This document shows, one piece after another, positions 34,122 through 42,412 of a stretch of 54,039 nt of DNA; the first letter of the stretch is position 1; every line of letters begins with the position of its first letter. The stretch covers positions 1-54,039 of the forward strand of contig CALVMU010000008.1 in the NCBI GenBank assembly GCA_944348085.1, in the 5' to 3' direction. Below the pieces are notes generated by a model. That model was given only the letters and a program-made list of their open reading frames with translations, ran no database searches and was not told the origin of the DNA. A program made the position numbers and the translations under genes. This DNA is from an uncultured Clostridia bacterium. GTDB lineage: Bacteria; Bacillota; Clostridia; Christensenellales; UBA1242.

Positions 34122-34768
34122 TGGCTAAAACCGCAAAAAAAGCAAACAGTTTAGCAAACAAAATCGGCTATAATTTTGCCGACCAAAACCTGTTTAAACG
34201 AGCCGTGACGCACAGCTCTAAGTCTGAAGAAAATTATGAACGGCTTGAGTTTTTGGGCGACGGGATTTTAGATTTTGTTGTTGGAGAATATCTCTTTGTT
34301 CATACAGCTGAAAAAGAGGGTAAATTGACTGTTTTAAGAAGCCACTATGTCTCTGAAAACAACCTTTGCAAAATCTTTGACAAATTAAACTTGTCAGACC
34401 AGGTGATTTTGGGCAAAAGCTATCAAGGAGAGATTTCAAAAGCGATAAAGGGTGACATCATCGAGGCAATCATTGCATCAATCTATCTTGACGGTGGGCT
34501 TGAAGAGGCAAAAAAGTTTATTTATCGCAATTTTGAGCTGGAAGACTTTGCAAATGTGGTTGACGACAACTATAAATCTAAGCTTCAAGAGCTTGTTCAA
34601 AGCGGTTTCAAATGCCACATGCAATACAAAACTGAACCGACTGAAAAAGGTTTTATTTCAACCTTTTATATGGATGAAGATGCAATCAGCTCAGGTCAAG
34701 GCTTAAGCAAAATCGAGGCTGAGCAACAAGCAGCAAAGAAGGCAATTGAAAAGTTGTTTTTGATTTGA
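34121..34768 (+). CDS. rnc: Ribonuclease III
   Basis: RNase III cuts double-stranded RNA in rRNA precursors and antisense duplexes. The 215-residue protein starts at ATG 34121 in TGATG overlap with plsX and has GGAGG at 34112. The catalytic signature ERLEFLGDGILD has the first acidic pair. DIIEAIIASIYLDGG has the second. The C-terminal dsRNA-binding domain (about 145-212) ends in AEQQAAKKAIEKL. In the signature the usual Ala-Val after GD is Gly-Ile, a mild deviation. Confidence 0.96.
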   Translation: MAKTAKKANSLANKIGYNFADQNLFKRAVTHSSKSEENYERLEFLGDGILDFVVGEYLFVHTAEKEGKLTVLRSHYVSENNLCKIFDKLNLSDQVILGKSYQGEISKAIKGDIIEAIIASIYLDGGLEEAKKFIYRNFELEDFANVVDDNYKSKLQELVQSGFKCHMQYKTEPTEKGFISTFYMDEDAISSGQGLSKIEAEQQAAKKAIEKLFLI

Positions 34769-34902
34769 CAAAAAACATGACAACAAAAGCACTCAAAAGT
34801 TGAAAAAGATTTTTAAATAGGCAGAAATAAAGCTAGAAAAGGCTTGAAAAATATGGCAAAAATTTCTCACGCCGACAAAACATAAGAAAACGCGAGGTAA
34901 TT

Positions 34903-37900
34903 ATGATATTCAAAAAAATTGAGATGATAGGTTTTAAATCATTTGCAGACCGAACAGTCATTGAGTTTAATGACAATTTTACTGCTATTGTTGGACCAAA
35001 TGGCTGTGGAAAAAGCAATGTTTCTGATGCGATAAGATGGGTTCTTGGTGAGCAAAGTCCAAAAACTCTTCGTGGTGACAGCATGCAGGATGTTATTTTC
35101 AACGGAACTGAAAAGAGAAAAAGCTTGTCTTATTGTGAAGTTACGCTCACATTTGACAACTCAAATCGTTTCTTCAATTTTGACTATGACGAGCTTGCCA
35201 TCACAAGAAAACTCTATCGCTCTGGCGAAAGCGAATATCTTATCAACCGCAACACTTGCCACTTGCGTGATATTACCAATCTTTTATATAACAGCGGTCT
35301 TGGCAAAAACGGCTATTCAGTTATAAGCCAGGGCAAAGTGACCGAACTTGTCGATGCAAAACCAGAAAGCCGAAGGGCAATGTTTGAAGATGCGGCTGGC
35401 ATTTCAAAATACAAAAATGACAAGCGCGATGCAGAGCGCAAACTTGAAAGAACAAATGATAACTTGACAAGAGTTAAAGACATTTTGTCTGAAATTGAAA
35501 GACAAATGGGACCTTTGAAAAAGCAAGCTGAAAATGCCAAAAAATATTTGGAATATAAAGGTCAACTTAAAGACCTTGAAGTCAATGCATACATTTATCA
35601 ATATGAAAATGCAAACGACATGAAAGAGCAGATTGGACTTAAGCTTGACGCAGTCAACAGACAGATTGAAGTCAGACAATCTGATCTTGACAAGGCAAAT
35701 GAAAATTACAACAAGGCAATGAGCGATATCGAAAACTTTGACAAAACTCTTGCCGAGATAAACCAAACAATTCTTGAGCTTACTGTCAGCCTTGAAAAGC
35801 AAGAAGGTGAGACCAAACTTGCAAGAGAGCGAATAAACTTTACCAACAAAGAAAATGACAGACTTCATCTTGACAAAGCCAATGCGCAAACTGCGCTTTC
35901 TGCATGCAAAGAGCGCAAAGAGCAAATCACTCAAGAGCTACACAAACTTGAAGATGACCTTAAAATTTTGGAGACCTCATTCTCAGAGCTTTCTGACAGC
36001 TATGTCAAGATTGCAAATGAACTGACTGCAAGTGAAGATGAAGCAGGAGCAAACCAGCAGAAAATCATTGAAACGCTTGGCTCTCTTTCTGATATTAAGA
36101 GCAATCTTTCACGCCTTCAAGCAGAGAAGGCACTGCTTGGTGACAACCTTAAAAATCTTGAACAAGACACAAATGCAATTGCAAATAAGCAGGAAGAAAA
36201 CAAAAAACTTCTCTTAACTGCCAAAGAAGAATTTGACAGTAAAAACAAAAAGCTTGAAAACTTAAAACAAGAGGTTAGCACTCTTGTAAGCGGTCAATTT
36301 TTGCTTGAAAAAAGACTTAAAGAACTTGAAAATGAAAAGGGCAATTTGACCACACAGATAAAAGTTTACGAAAACAGAAAGAAGCTTTTGACCGACCTTC
36401 AAAATGAATATGACGGTTATGCTTATGCTGTCAAAAAATTGCTTAAAGAAAGCGACAGAAACCCACAAATCAAATCAAAGATTGTTGGCGTTATCGCTTC
36501 ACTTATCAAAGTGCCTGAAAAATTTGAAACTGCAATCGAAGTCGCTCTTGGCGGTGCAGTGCAAAACATTGTAACCAAAAATGAGGACGACGCAAAATTT
36601 CTTATCAAATTTTTGAAAGACAATTCTTTTGGTCGAGCAACCTTCTTGCCAATTTCTTCTATGAAGAGAAGAGACTTGGACAAGAAAGCCGTTGCAGGCA
36701 AACAGGGCATTTACGGCATTGCGTCTGACCTTGTCGACTTTGACAGCTCAATTTCAAATGTCGTAAGCAATCTTTTGGGCGGAACTGTTATTGCAGAGAA
36801 CTTGGAAGTTGCAGTAAACACTGCAAAACAGACAGGCTATGCCTTTAGAATTGTCACGCTTGAAGGTGATGTTGTAAGCACACAAGGCTCGCTTACTGGT
36901 GGAAGCAAGAAGGCAGAGTCTTCAAACATTATGGGACGAGAGCGCGAAATTGAAAATCTTGGTGACGAAATCGTAAAACTGAATATTGCGCTTGAGAAGG
37001 CATCAAATCAATTTAAAGAAAACTTGGCTAAATCGGAAGAGGCGAAAACAACATTAAAATCAAAACAAGACCTTGTTGCAAACATGGAAATTGAACTTGC
37101 AACAGACAAAGAAAAGCTCGACCGACTTGAAGCTGGACTTATTGAGATTGCTGACAACTTGAAAGTCAGCGAAATGGAAAGTCAAACGGTTCGAAACAAG
37201 CTTAAACTTATTGATGAAGAGCTTGCAAAATCTGAGAAACTTGAGAGTGCGCTTTCAGGCAATAAAGAAGACGCTGACGAACTTGTCAAAGAAAAACGGG
37301 AAAAATTTGAAGCTTTGCGCAAACAAAGAGACCAAATCAACGACAACATTTTGACTGTTAAGGTTGAAATGGCTCAAACAAGAACAAAGATTTCAAATGC
37401 AGAAAGCGAAAAACTGCGCCTTGAAAATGAAGAGGGCAGATTTAACACCAGCATTGTTCAGATTGACGAGCAAATTGCCAAAAATGAAGAGTTTATTGCC
37501 TCTAGCGAAGAACTTATCAAACAAAAACTGGCATCAGCTCCATCATCTGCGAAAAAACAAGAGCTTGAAGCAAATGTCGCAAAACGAGCTAAGATTGAAA
37601 ATGATAAACAAGCAATCAATGATAAGGTCAAAGAGCTTGACGCTCAAAAATCTGCGCTTATGGATGAGCTTACTCGTCTGCACGATAAGAAATTCCGCGA
37701 AGAGATGAACCTTTCTAAAGTTGACAGCGAGCTTGAGGCAATGCAAGAGCGTATTTATGAAGAATACAGCCTTACATACACCACATGTCAAGAGCTTCGT
37801 CGCGCCGAATTTGATATCAATGAGGCAATGCCTGAAATTTCAAGGCTTAAAAAGGCTATTTCAGCACTTGGCTATGTCAATGTCAACGCGATTGAAGACT

Positions 37901-38487
37901 GCAAGGCTCTTTATGAGCGTTATGACGACCTTAACACTCAAGCTGAAGACCTTGAAAAAGCGCAAGATGACTTGAATAAGATTATAAAAGACCTGTCAGG
38001 TATTATGATTGAGAAGTTTAACAACGAGCTTAACAGAATTAACGAAAGCTTTAAACTTACATTCAGAGAGCTTTTCGGCGGTGGAACTGCAAAACTTGCG
38101 CTGGTGGATGAAAATGACCCTCTTGAAAGCGGAGTTGAGATTTTTGCTCAACCTCCAGGCAAGAAAATTCAAAACATGACACTTCTTTCTGGTGGTGAAA
38201 AATCTTTGACTGCAATGGCTGTTATATTTGCAATTTTAAGAATCAAACCGCTTCCTTTCTGTTTGTTCGACGAGGTTGAGGCTGCTCTTGACGATTCAAA
38301 TGTTGAGATCGTTGACAAATACCTCAAGAAACTTTCAGGCGAGACTCAGTTTATTTTGATAACTCACAAAAAGCCAACAATGGAATATGCTCAAGCACTT
38401 TTTGGGGTTACAATGGAAGAAAAGGGCGTTTCAAAGATTGTTTCTGTTCAGCTTTCAGACGCTATCAAACATGCACAAGAAAATTAA
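34903..38487 (+). CDS. smc: Chromosome segregation ATPase SMC
   Basis: SMC compacts and separates the chromosome with ScpA and ScpB, both encoded at 22.8-24.3 kb. The 1194-residue protein has Walker A GPNGCGKSN (near 32-40), long coiled coils, a hinge (about 515-680, with VALGGAVQNIVTK), the ABC signature LLSGGEKSLTA, and Walker B CLFDEVEAALDD near the C terminus. The start has GCGAGGTAATT upstream. It follows rnc and precedes ftsY, the usual order. Confidence 0.98.
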   Translation: MIFKKIEMIGFKSFADRTVIEFNDNFTAIVGPNGCGKSNVSDAIRWVLGEQSPKTLRGDSMQDVIFNGTEKRKSLSYCEVTLTFDNSNRFFNFDYDELAITRKLYRSGESEYLINRNTCHLRDITNLLYNSGLGKNGYSVISQGKVTELVDAKPESRRAMFEDAAGISKYKNDKRDAERKLERTNDNLTRVKDILSEIERQMGPLKKQAENAKKYLEYKGQLKDLEVNAYIYQYENANDMKEQIGLKLDAVNRQIEVRQSDLDKANENYNKAMSDIENFDKTLAEINQTILELTVSLEKQEGETKLARERINFTNKENDRLHLDKANAQTALSACKERKEQITQELHKLEDDLKILETSFSELSDSYVKIANELTASEDEAGANQQKIIETLGSLSDIKSNLSRLQAEKALLGDNLKNLEQDTNAIANKQEENKKLLLTAKEEFDSKNKKLENLKQEVSTLVSGQFLLEKRLKELENEKGNLTTQIKVYENRKKLLTDLQNEYDGYAYAVKKLLKESDRNPQIKSKIVGVIASLIKVPEKFETAIEVALGGAVQNIVTKNEDDAKFLIKFLKDNSFGRATFLPISSMKRRDLDKKAVAGKQGIYGIASDLVDFDSSISNVVSNLLGGTVIAENLEVAVNTAKQTGYAFRIVTLEGDVVSTQGSLTGGSKKAESSNIMGREREIENLGDEIVKLNIALEKASNQFKENLAKSEEAKTTLKSKQDLVANMEIELATDKEKLDRLEAGLIEIADNLKVSEMESQTVRNKLKLIDEELAKSEKLESALSGNKEDADELVKEKREKFEALRKQRDQINDNILTVKVEMAQTRTKISNAESEKLRLENEEGRFNTSIVQIDEQIAKNEEFIASSEELIKQKLASAPSSAKKQELEANVAKRAKIENDKQAINDKVKELDAQKSALMDELTRLHDKKFREEMNLSKVDSELEAMQERIYEEYSLTYTTCQELRRAEFDINEAMPEISRLKKAISALGYVNVNAIEDCKALYERYDDLNTQAEDLEKAQDDLNKIIKDLSGIMIEKFNNELNRINESFKLTFRELFGGGTAKLALVDENDPLESGVEIFAQPPGKKIQNMTLLSGGEKSLTAMAVIFAILRIKPLPFCLFDEVEAALDDSNVEIVDKYLKKLSGETQFILITHKKPTMEYAQALFGVTMEEKGVSKIVSVQLSDAIKHAQEN

Positions 38488-38489
38488 AA

Positions 38490-38519
38490 TTGATAAGACC
38501 TAGCAATTTTGGCTAATAT
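38490..38519 (+). promoter_or_regulatory. Possible ftsY promoter
   Basis: TTGATA (38490-38495), an 18-nt spacer and TAATAT (38514-38519). Confidence 0.45.
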
Positions 38520-38533
38520 ATTAGAGGTGAAAA

Positions 38534-39430
38534 ATGGGATTTTTCAAAAAAATTGGCAACGCATTAAAGAAAACAAGAGAGGCAATTGCTCGAAAAATTG
38601 ACTCTCTTCTCAGCCATGGCGAAATTGATGATGACTTTTTTGACGACCTTACTGACATTTTGATTTCTTGCGATGTTGGCGTAAAAACAAGTCTTGAAAT
38701 TGTGGAAGAGCTTAGACTGCGCGCCAGAAAAAACAAAATCAGAACTGCTGAAGAGGTTAGAGCGGAGCTGAAACGCATTTTAAAAGAGCTTTTCAAAGAG
38801 GAAGAACCTTTAACGATTGAGTATCCTGCAATAATTACGATTATTGGCGTCAATGGCGTTGGCAAAACCACAACAATTGGCAAAATGGCAAAATACTTTA
38901 AAGAAAACAAGAAAGATGTTTTGCTTGTTGCAGGCGACACTTTTAGGGCGGCAGCCACAAATCAGCTTAACGAATGGGCATTGCGCACAAAAACAAGAAT
39001 TGTCAAACAGGGTGAAGGTGCTGATGCGGCGTCTGTTGTTTTTGACGGAATTGCCTCGGCAAAAGCGCGCAAAACCGATGTTGTGCTTGTGGACACTGCT
39101 GGCAGACTTCACACCAAAACAAATTTGATGGAAGAGCTTAAAAAGATTGATAAGATTGTCAATCGTGAATATCCAGAAGCGCATAAGTATACTTTTATTG
39201 TGCTTGATGCAACAACTGGACAGAACGCGCTTTCTCAAATTTCAGCTTTCAACGATTTTGTAAAGATTGACGGAATTGTGCTGACAAAACTCGATGGAAC
39301 TGCCAAAGGTGGTGTTGTGATTGCGATTGAAAAGGAATACAAGCTTCCTGTCGTTTTTGTTGGAGTTGGAGAGGGTGAAAACGACCTCGAACAATTTGAC
39401 AGCGACGAATTTGTGGAAAGTTTGTTTTAG
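38534..39430 (+). CDS. ftsY: Signal recognition particle receptor FtsY
   Basis: FtsY docks SRP-ribosome complexes at the membrane. The 298-residue protein consists of the NG domain only, without the long acidic A domain. GTPase motifs are GVNGVGKTTTIGK (107-119), GDTFRAAATNQL, VLVDTAGRL and TKLDGTAKGG. The N terminus has a short Phe/Lys helix that can bind membrane. Its partner ffh is not in the window. Confidence 0.97.
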   Translation: MGFFKKIGNALKKTREAIARKIDSLLSHGEIDDDFFDDLTDILISCDVGVKTSLEIVEELRLRARKNKIRTAEEVRAELKRILKELFKEEEPLTIEYPAIITIIGVNGVGKTTTIGKMAKYFKENKKDVLLVAGDTFRAAATNQLNEWALRTKTRIVKQGEGADAASVVFDGIASAKARKTDVVLVDTAGRLHTKTNLMEELKKIDKIVNREYPEAHKYTFIVLDATTGQNALSQISAFNDFVKIDGIVLTKLDGTAKGGVVIAIEKEYKLPVVFVGVGEGENDLEQFDSDEFVESLF

Positions 39431-39531
39431 TGTCATCTTAAATTGATTGCTAAGCTTTTAAATATAATCCGAATATAATTTAAATAAAAATATCAGCTTC
39501 AAAGAGCTAGTACGTTTGAAACTAGTGAAAT

Positions 39532-39563
39532 AAAATACACAATCAGTTCTGATTGTGTATTTT
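39532..39563. terminator. Bidirectional terminator between ftsY and the Nudix gene
   Basis: A 15-bp perfect stem (39532-39546 with 39549-39563; core TACACAATCAG) has a 2-base loop and is followed by T-rich sequence on the plus strand. It lies directly at the end of the Nudix gene on the other strand. Confidence 0.85.
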
Positions 39564-40046
39564 TTATATTTGTATATTTTCTTTTTCAATCTTTTTAACG
39601 AGAGCAAGGTCTACTTTATATAATTTAAGATCTTCAAGTTCTTGCGAAGTACACCATTTTAAAGTGATATTATCATCGAATTCGCCTTCTAGACCTTTGG
39701 CGTTCAAGTTGTCTTTTTCAACTTCACAAAGATAGATATATGAAACTCTTTTATTAGGGAAGGTTATGCCTTCAAACTCCCAATCAACAGAGTAATAATC
39801 TCTAGCAAGATATTTAAGTTTTGTAACTTTTGCACCTGTTTCTTCTAAAACTTCTCTAACAACTGCTTGTCTTGTTGTTTCGCCATCATCAACCGAGCCA
39901 CCAGAGAACATTGCTTTGTTTCCATTTTTTATAAGGGTTAAATATTTATCTCCATCTTTAATAATTGCACCAACTTTTCTTGTAAGTTTACCTGCTTTGT
40001 ATTTTTCATAATAAAACTTTGATTTTTCGTAAAAGTAATCACTCAT
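39564..40046 (-). CDS. Nudix hydrolase
   Basis: The 160-residue protein has a complete Nudix box (G-x5-E-x7-RE-x2-EE-x-G), seen as DDGETTRQAVVREVLEETGA, which binds metal and hydrolyses a nucleoside-diphosphate-linked substrate. A KVGAIIKDGDKYLTLIKNG strand pair precedes it. The substrate is unknown. It is the last gene of a four-gene minus-strand cassette that is visibly more AT-rich than its neighbours. The start has AAGGAGAAAA. It ends at a bidirectional terminator. Confidence 0.88.
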   Translation of the reverse strand: MSDYFYEKSKFYYEKYKAGKLTRKVGAIIKDGDKYLTLIKNGNKAMFSGGSVDDGETTRQAVVREVLEETGAKVTKLKYLARDYYSVDWEFEGITFPNKRVSYIYLCEVEKDNLNAKGLEGEFDDNITLKWCTSQELEDLKLYKVDLALVKKIEKENIQI

Positions 40047-40057
40047 ATATTTTCTCC

Positions 40058-40789
40058 TTATTTTAATGTAAATCCACCATCAACTGTTAGAATATGTCCT
40101 GTAATATAAGTAGATTTATCACTTAATAAAAACTCAACAGCATCTGCAATTTCATTGGGTTTTCCAACTCTTTTAATAATTGAAAAGTCCGTTGTCCAGC
40201 TTGGATCATTTCCTAAACTTTCAGTGAGCGGAGTATCAATCAATCCAGGTGCAACAGCATTAACTCTAACTTTATCTCCAAGTTTTCTGGCAAAAGATTT
40301 AGTTAAAGAAATTATTCCTGCCTTTGTAGCTGAATAAATAACAGCAAAAGGTTCTCCAATAATTCCATCAACGGATGTTAAATTTACAATGCTTCCATTA
40401 TCTGATGTTTCATGTATAAGATTTCCAAATATTCTTAAACATCTAAATGTTCCTTTTAAGTTAACATCAATTGTTTTGTCAATATTTTCATCGGTAATGT
40501 CATCAATTCCACATGGAGTAGGGATTATACCGGCATTGCATACAAGACAATCCAAACCACCATAAGTTTGCATTATAAACTCTTTTAGTATAAGCATATC
40601 CTCTTCTTTTGTGATGTCTGCTGTCATAACACTTAATCTTGATTTGTCTTTAATAGTTCCTACAAATTCTTTCGTAAGAGGATCATTATCAACCATAATC
40701 ACATAATAATTTCCATTATCGAGCAATTGTTTGGCAACCGCAAAGCCAATTCCTTTTTTTGCTCCTGTAACTAAACATACTTTTTTCAT
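40058..40789 (-). CDS. Short-chain dehydrogenase/reductase
   Basis: The 243-residue protein is a classical SDR: the NAD(P)-binding TGAKKGIG (8-15), the CNAGIIPTP segment, the catalytic Ser in NLTSVDG, Tyr and Lys in YSATKAG, and the VAPGLIDTPL and GHILTVDGG segments. MVDNDP after the second strand carries an Asp (D in VDND) that favours NAD over NADP. The substrate is unknown. It lies 11 nt from both cassette neighbours, with AAAAGGTGG upstream of the start. Confidence 0.9.
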   Translation of the reverse strand: MKKVCLVTGAKKGIGFAVAKQLLDNGNYYVIMVDNDPLTKEFVGTIKDKSRLSVMTADITKEEDMLILKEFIMQTYGGLDCLVCNAGIIPTPCGIDDITDENIDKTIDVNLKGTFRCLRIFGNLIHETSDNGSIVNLTSVDGIIGEPFAVIYSATKAGIISLTKSFARKLGDKVRVNAVAPGLIDTPLTESLGNDPSWTTDFSIIKRVGKPNEIADAVEFLLSDKSTYITGHILTVDGGFTLK

Positions 40790-40800
40790 ATTTCCACCTT

Positions 40801-41310
40801 TTATTTTAGATATTTAGTAAAATCAATGTTTTTATATTGATTTGTGCCATCTTGTAATTCTTTAAATAATTGTTTTGTAACTTTATTAGCTTTATTATAT
40901 TCTGCTTTTGAAATTTCTTTATTTTTAAGTGCTTCTTTTAATTCATCTTCATCAACAACTACAATTTTATTATCGCTTGTGTAAATCATTATATCTGTGT
41001 AAATATCAATGTAATAAGGAACTCTTGTATCTTTATCTAAACCTTGCTCATTTGTTATATCAAAATAATAGAGCAATGGCTGTTTTTTCTTATTAAAGAA
41101 CACTCTCATTGAATAGTTTTCATTTTTAGGTGTACACTCTAAAACAAAATAGCCATTATCCATAATGTTTTGACCAATATGAGTGATAAATGGATTTTCA
41201 ACCTTATTTACTTTTTTAACTACTAAATAATAATCTTCAAAGTTGTATATTTTAATATCGTAATTTTTTGCACTTCTCATATACGCATTTGTTGTAAATT
41301 TCTTTTTCAT
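40801..41310 (-). CDS. DUF402 family (FomD/Ntdp-like) nucleotide phosphatase
   Basis: The 169-residue protein matches DUF402 in order: ENYSMRVFFNKKKQPLLYYF, DITNEQG, then PYYIDIYTDIMIY and VVVDEDELKEALKNKEIS. The Asp-x-Tyr and Asp/Glu residues are those used for metal binding in the nucleoside tri/diphosphatase Ntdp and in FomD. These enzymes hydrolyse nucleoside di- or triphosphates or a cytidylyl phosphonate. The exact substrate is unknown. It is the second gene of the cassette and has only a weak ribosome binding site. Confidence 0.78.
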   Translation of the reverse strand: MKKKFTTNAYMRSAKNYDIKIYNFEDYYLVVKKVNKVENPFITHIGQNIMDNGYFVLECTPKNENYSMRVFFNKKKQPLLYYFDITNEQGLDKDTRVPYYIDIYTDIMIYTSDNKIVVVDEDELKEALKNKEISKAEYNKANKVTKQLFKELQDGTNQYKNIDFTKYLK

Positions 41311-41319
41311 ATTTGCTCT

Positions 41320-41838
41320 TTAAAAACAACTTTTATCTATTTCAAACCCTATTGGTGAACAACTTGGCACCCAAGGGAATGGCATATTTTCATTTACAGG
41401 GATTTTATATGCTAAACCAATAAATGCAGTTATATTAACACCACTTGTAACGCAAATAACTGTATCGTTGTCATCATATTTTTCAACAATGTCTTTTATT
41501 GCTTCTCTAATTCTAGTTTGACATTGTAACCAAGTTTCAGTTTTTGTAACATTTTTTCCATTTTCTATAACTTCAAAAACATTTTTAAACTCATTAAATC
41601 TTGGTTCTTCATAAATAGACAAATTCATATATTTATTGATTATTTCAGCAGTTTTTGCACACCTATAATAAGGCGAAGTATAAATTGCCCTAAAAGTTGA
41701 TTTAGACCTTTCACTCATTCCTTTTAATAATTCTGCAGTGGTTTCTGCGTCCTTAATACCTAATGGTTGAATTCCATCTTCTTGAGTTGGAGGATTTCCT
41801 TTTTCTCTTAATGCGTGATGAACATAAATTATTTTCAT
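41320..41838 (-). CDS. Histidine-phosphatase-superfamily protein, partly degenerate
   Basis: The 172-residue protein has the phosphoglycerate-mutase fold pattern: the N-terminal strand IIYVHHALREKG, GIKDAETTAELL, and TSPYYRCAKTAEII. The usual RHG is HHA, so the nucleophile His (H8) is kept but the Arg before it is lost. The second catalytic His, usually in VSHG, is absent from VICVTSGVNITAF. It may bind rather than hydrolyse phosphate esters, or use other residues. It is the first gene of the cassette, starting after AAAGGT. Confidence 0.75.
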   Translation of the reverse strand: MKIIYVHHALREKGNPPTQEDGIQPLGIKDAETTAELLKGMSERSKSTFRAIYTSPYYRCAKTAEIINKYMNLSIYEEPRFNEFKNVFEVIENGKNVTKTETWLQCQTRIREAIKDIVEKYDDNDTVICVTSGVNITAFIGLAYKIPVNENMPFPWVPSCSPIGFEIDKSCF

Positions 41839-41871
41839 TTAATCATACCTTTAATTTCATTTTATAAATAT

Positions 41872-41880
41872 ATTATAACA
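41872..41880 (-). promoter_or_regulatory. Extended -10 promoter of the four-gene cassette
   Basis: On the minus strand TGTTATAAT is a perfect extended -10 element, about 35 nt before the histidine-phosphatase start. No good -35 is seen at 17 nt. Confidence 0.5.
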
Positions 41881-41928
41881 TATAAATTATAAATTTGTTG
41901 CAAATATTTGAATTTTTTATAAAAATAC

Positions 41929-42014
41929 AAAATTGGCAGTTAGACGTGTGCTTGTCATATACAAGTGCTGTCGCTTCGCTCCAGCAACCAAGCACACGCC
42001 ACAAACTCAATTTT
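41929..42014. repeat. Long nested hairpin in the intergenic region
   Basis: Three collinear stems nest: AAAATTG (41929-41935) with CAATTTT (42008-42014), CGTGTGCTTG (41945-41954) with CAAGCACACG (41989-41998, perfect), and TGCTG (41966-41970) with CAGCA (41982-41986). It is markedly more GC-rich than its surroundings. It could be a structured RNA or a copy of a dispersed palindromic repeat. The gene-free stretch 41839-42412 holds this, the next two hairpins and possible promoters. Confidence 0.65.
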
Positions 42015-42020
42015 GCTCAA

Positions 42021-42068
42021 AAAAGAGCGGTTGCTGGCAGAGCGTAACGCAATCCGCTCTTTTGCTTT
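42021..42068. repeat. Second hairpin with terminator-like tail
   Basis: AAAAGAGCGG (42021-42030) pairs perfectly with CCGCTCTTTT (42054-42063) and extends as TTGC/GCAA with one bulged T. A T-rich tail follows. It lies 6 nt after the previous element, so the two may form one unit. Confidence 0.65.
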
Positions 42069-42113
42069 TTCGTTTTCCTCTCTCTATTTTTTAGTGTAAG
42101 CGAATTTTCTTTG

Positions 42114-42143
42114 TTGTCAAGGTCAATGCAAGTGTCTTATAAA
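42114..42143 (+). promoter_or_regulatory. Possible promoter of the sigma factor gene
   Basis: TTGTCA (42114-42119), an 18-nt spacer and TATAAA (42138-42143). Inverted GTTGTCA (42113-42119) and TGACAAC (42174-42180) flank the expected start, with an extra GACAAC copy at 42165-42170, as in an operator. The transcript would carry a roughly 265-nt leader. Confidence 0.4.
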
Positions 42144-42215
42144 TCTTAAAATTGTTATTAACACGACAACCTGTGACAACGGCAGAAATATTCGCTTTTT
42201 GGGCAGTTAAGAGAG

Positions 42216-42268
42216 ATAAGAGCAAAAAGAAAACATAGGTTGTTGTTTTTTGCCTATGTTTCTCTTAT
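42216..42268 (+). other. Hairpin in the leader of the sigma factor gene
   Basis: ATAAGAG (42216-42222) pairs with CTCTTAT (42262-42268), and AAACATAGG (42231-42239) pairs with CCTATGTTT (42253-42261), separated by a one-sided 8-nt bulge. There is no T-run, so it is a leader structure rather than a terminator. Confidence 0.5.
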
Positions 42269-42412
42269 ATTATTCCGCTAGTTTCAAAATTGCTTGACTA
42301 ACGAGGCTGATTTTTTCTTTTTACAGTTCAAAATTTTTCAACAAGTTTTGGTGAGACAAGCAAAATTCGACATATTTCAACATATATAGAGTAATAGAAA
42401 TGCGAGGGAAAT

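Noticed and set aside
41939..41945. GTTAGAC next to a long hairpin, resembling an integron attC site
   Set aside because: It fits GTTRRRY, but no RYYYAAC partner lies at the right distance and no integrase or cassette arrangement is present.
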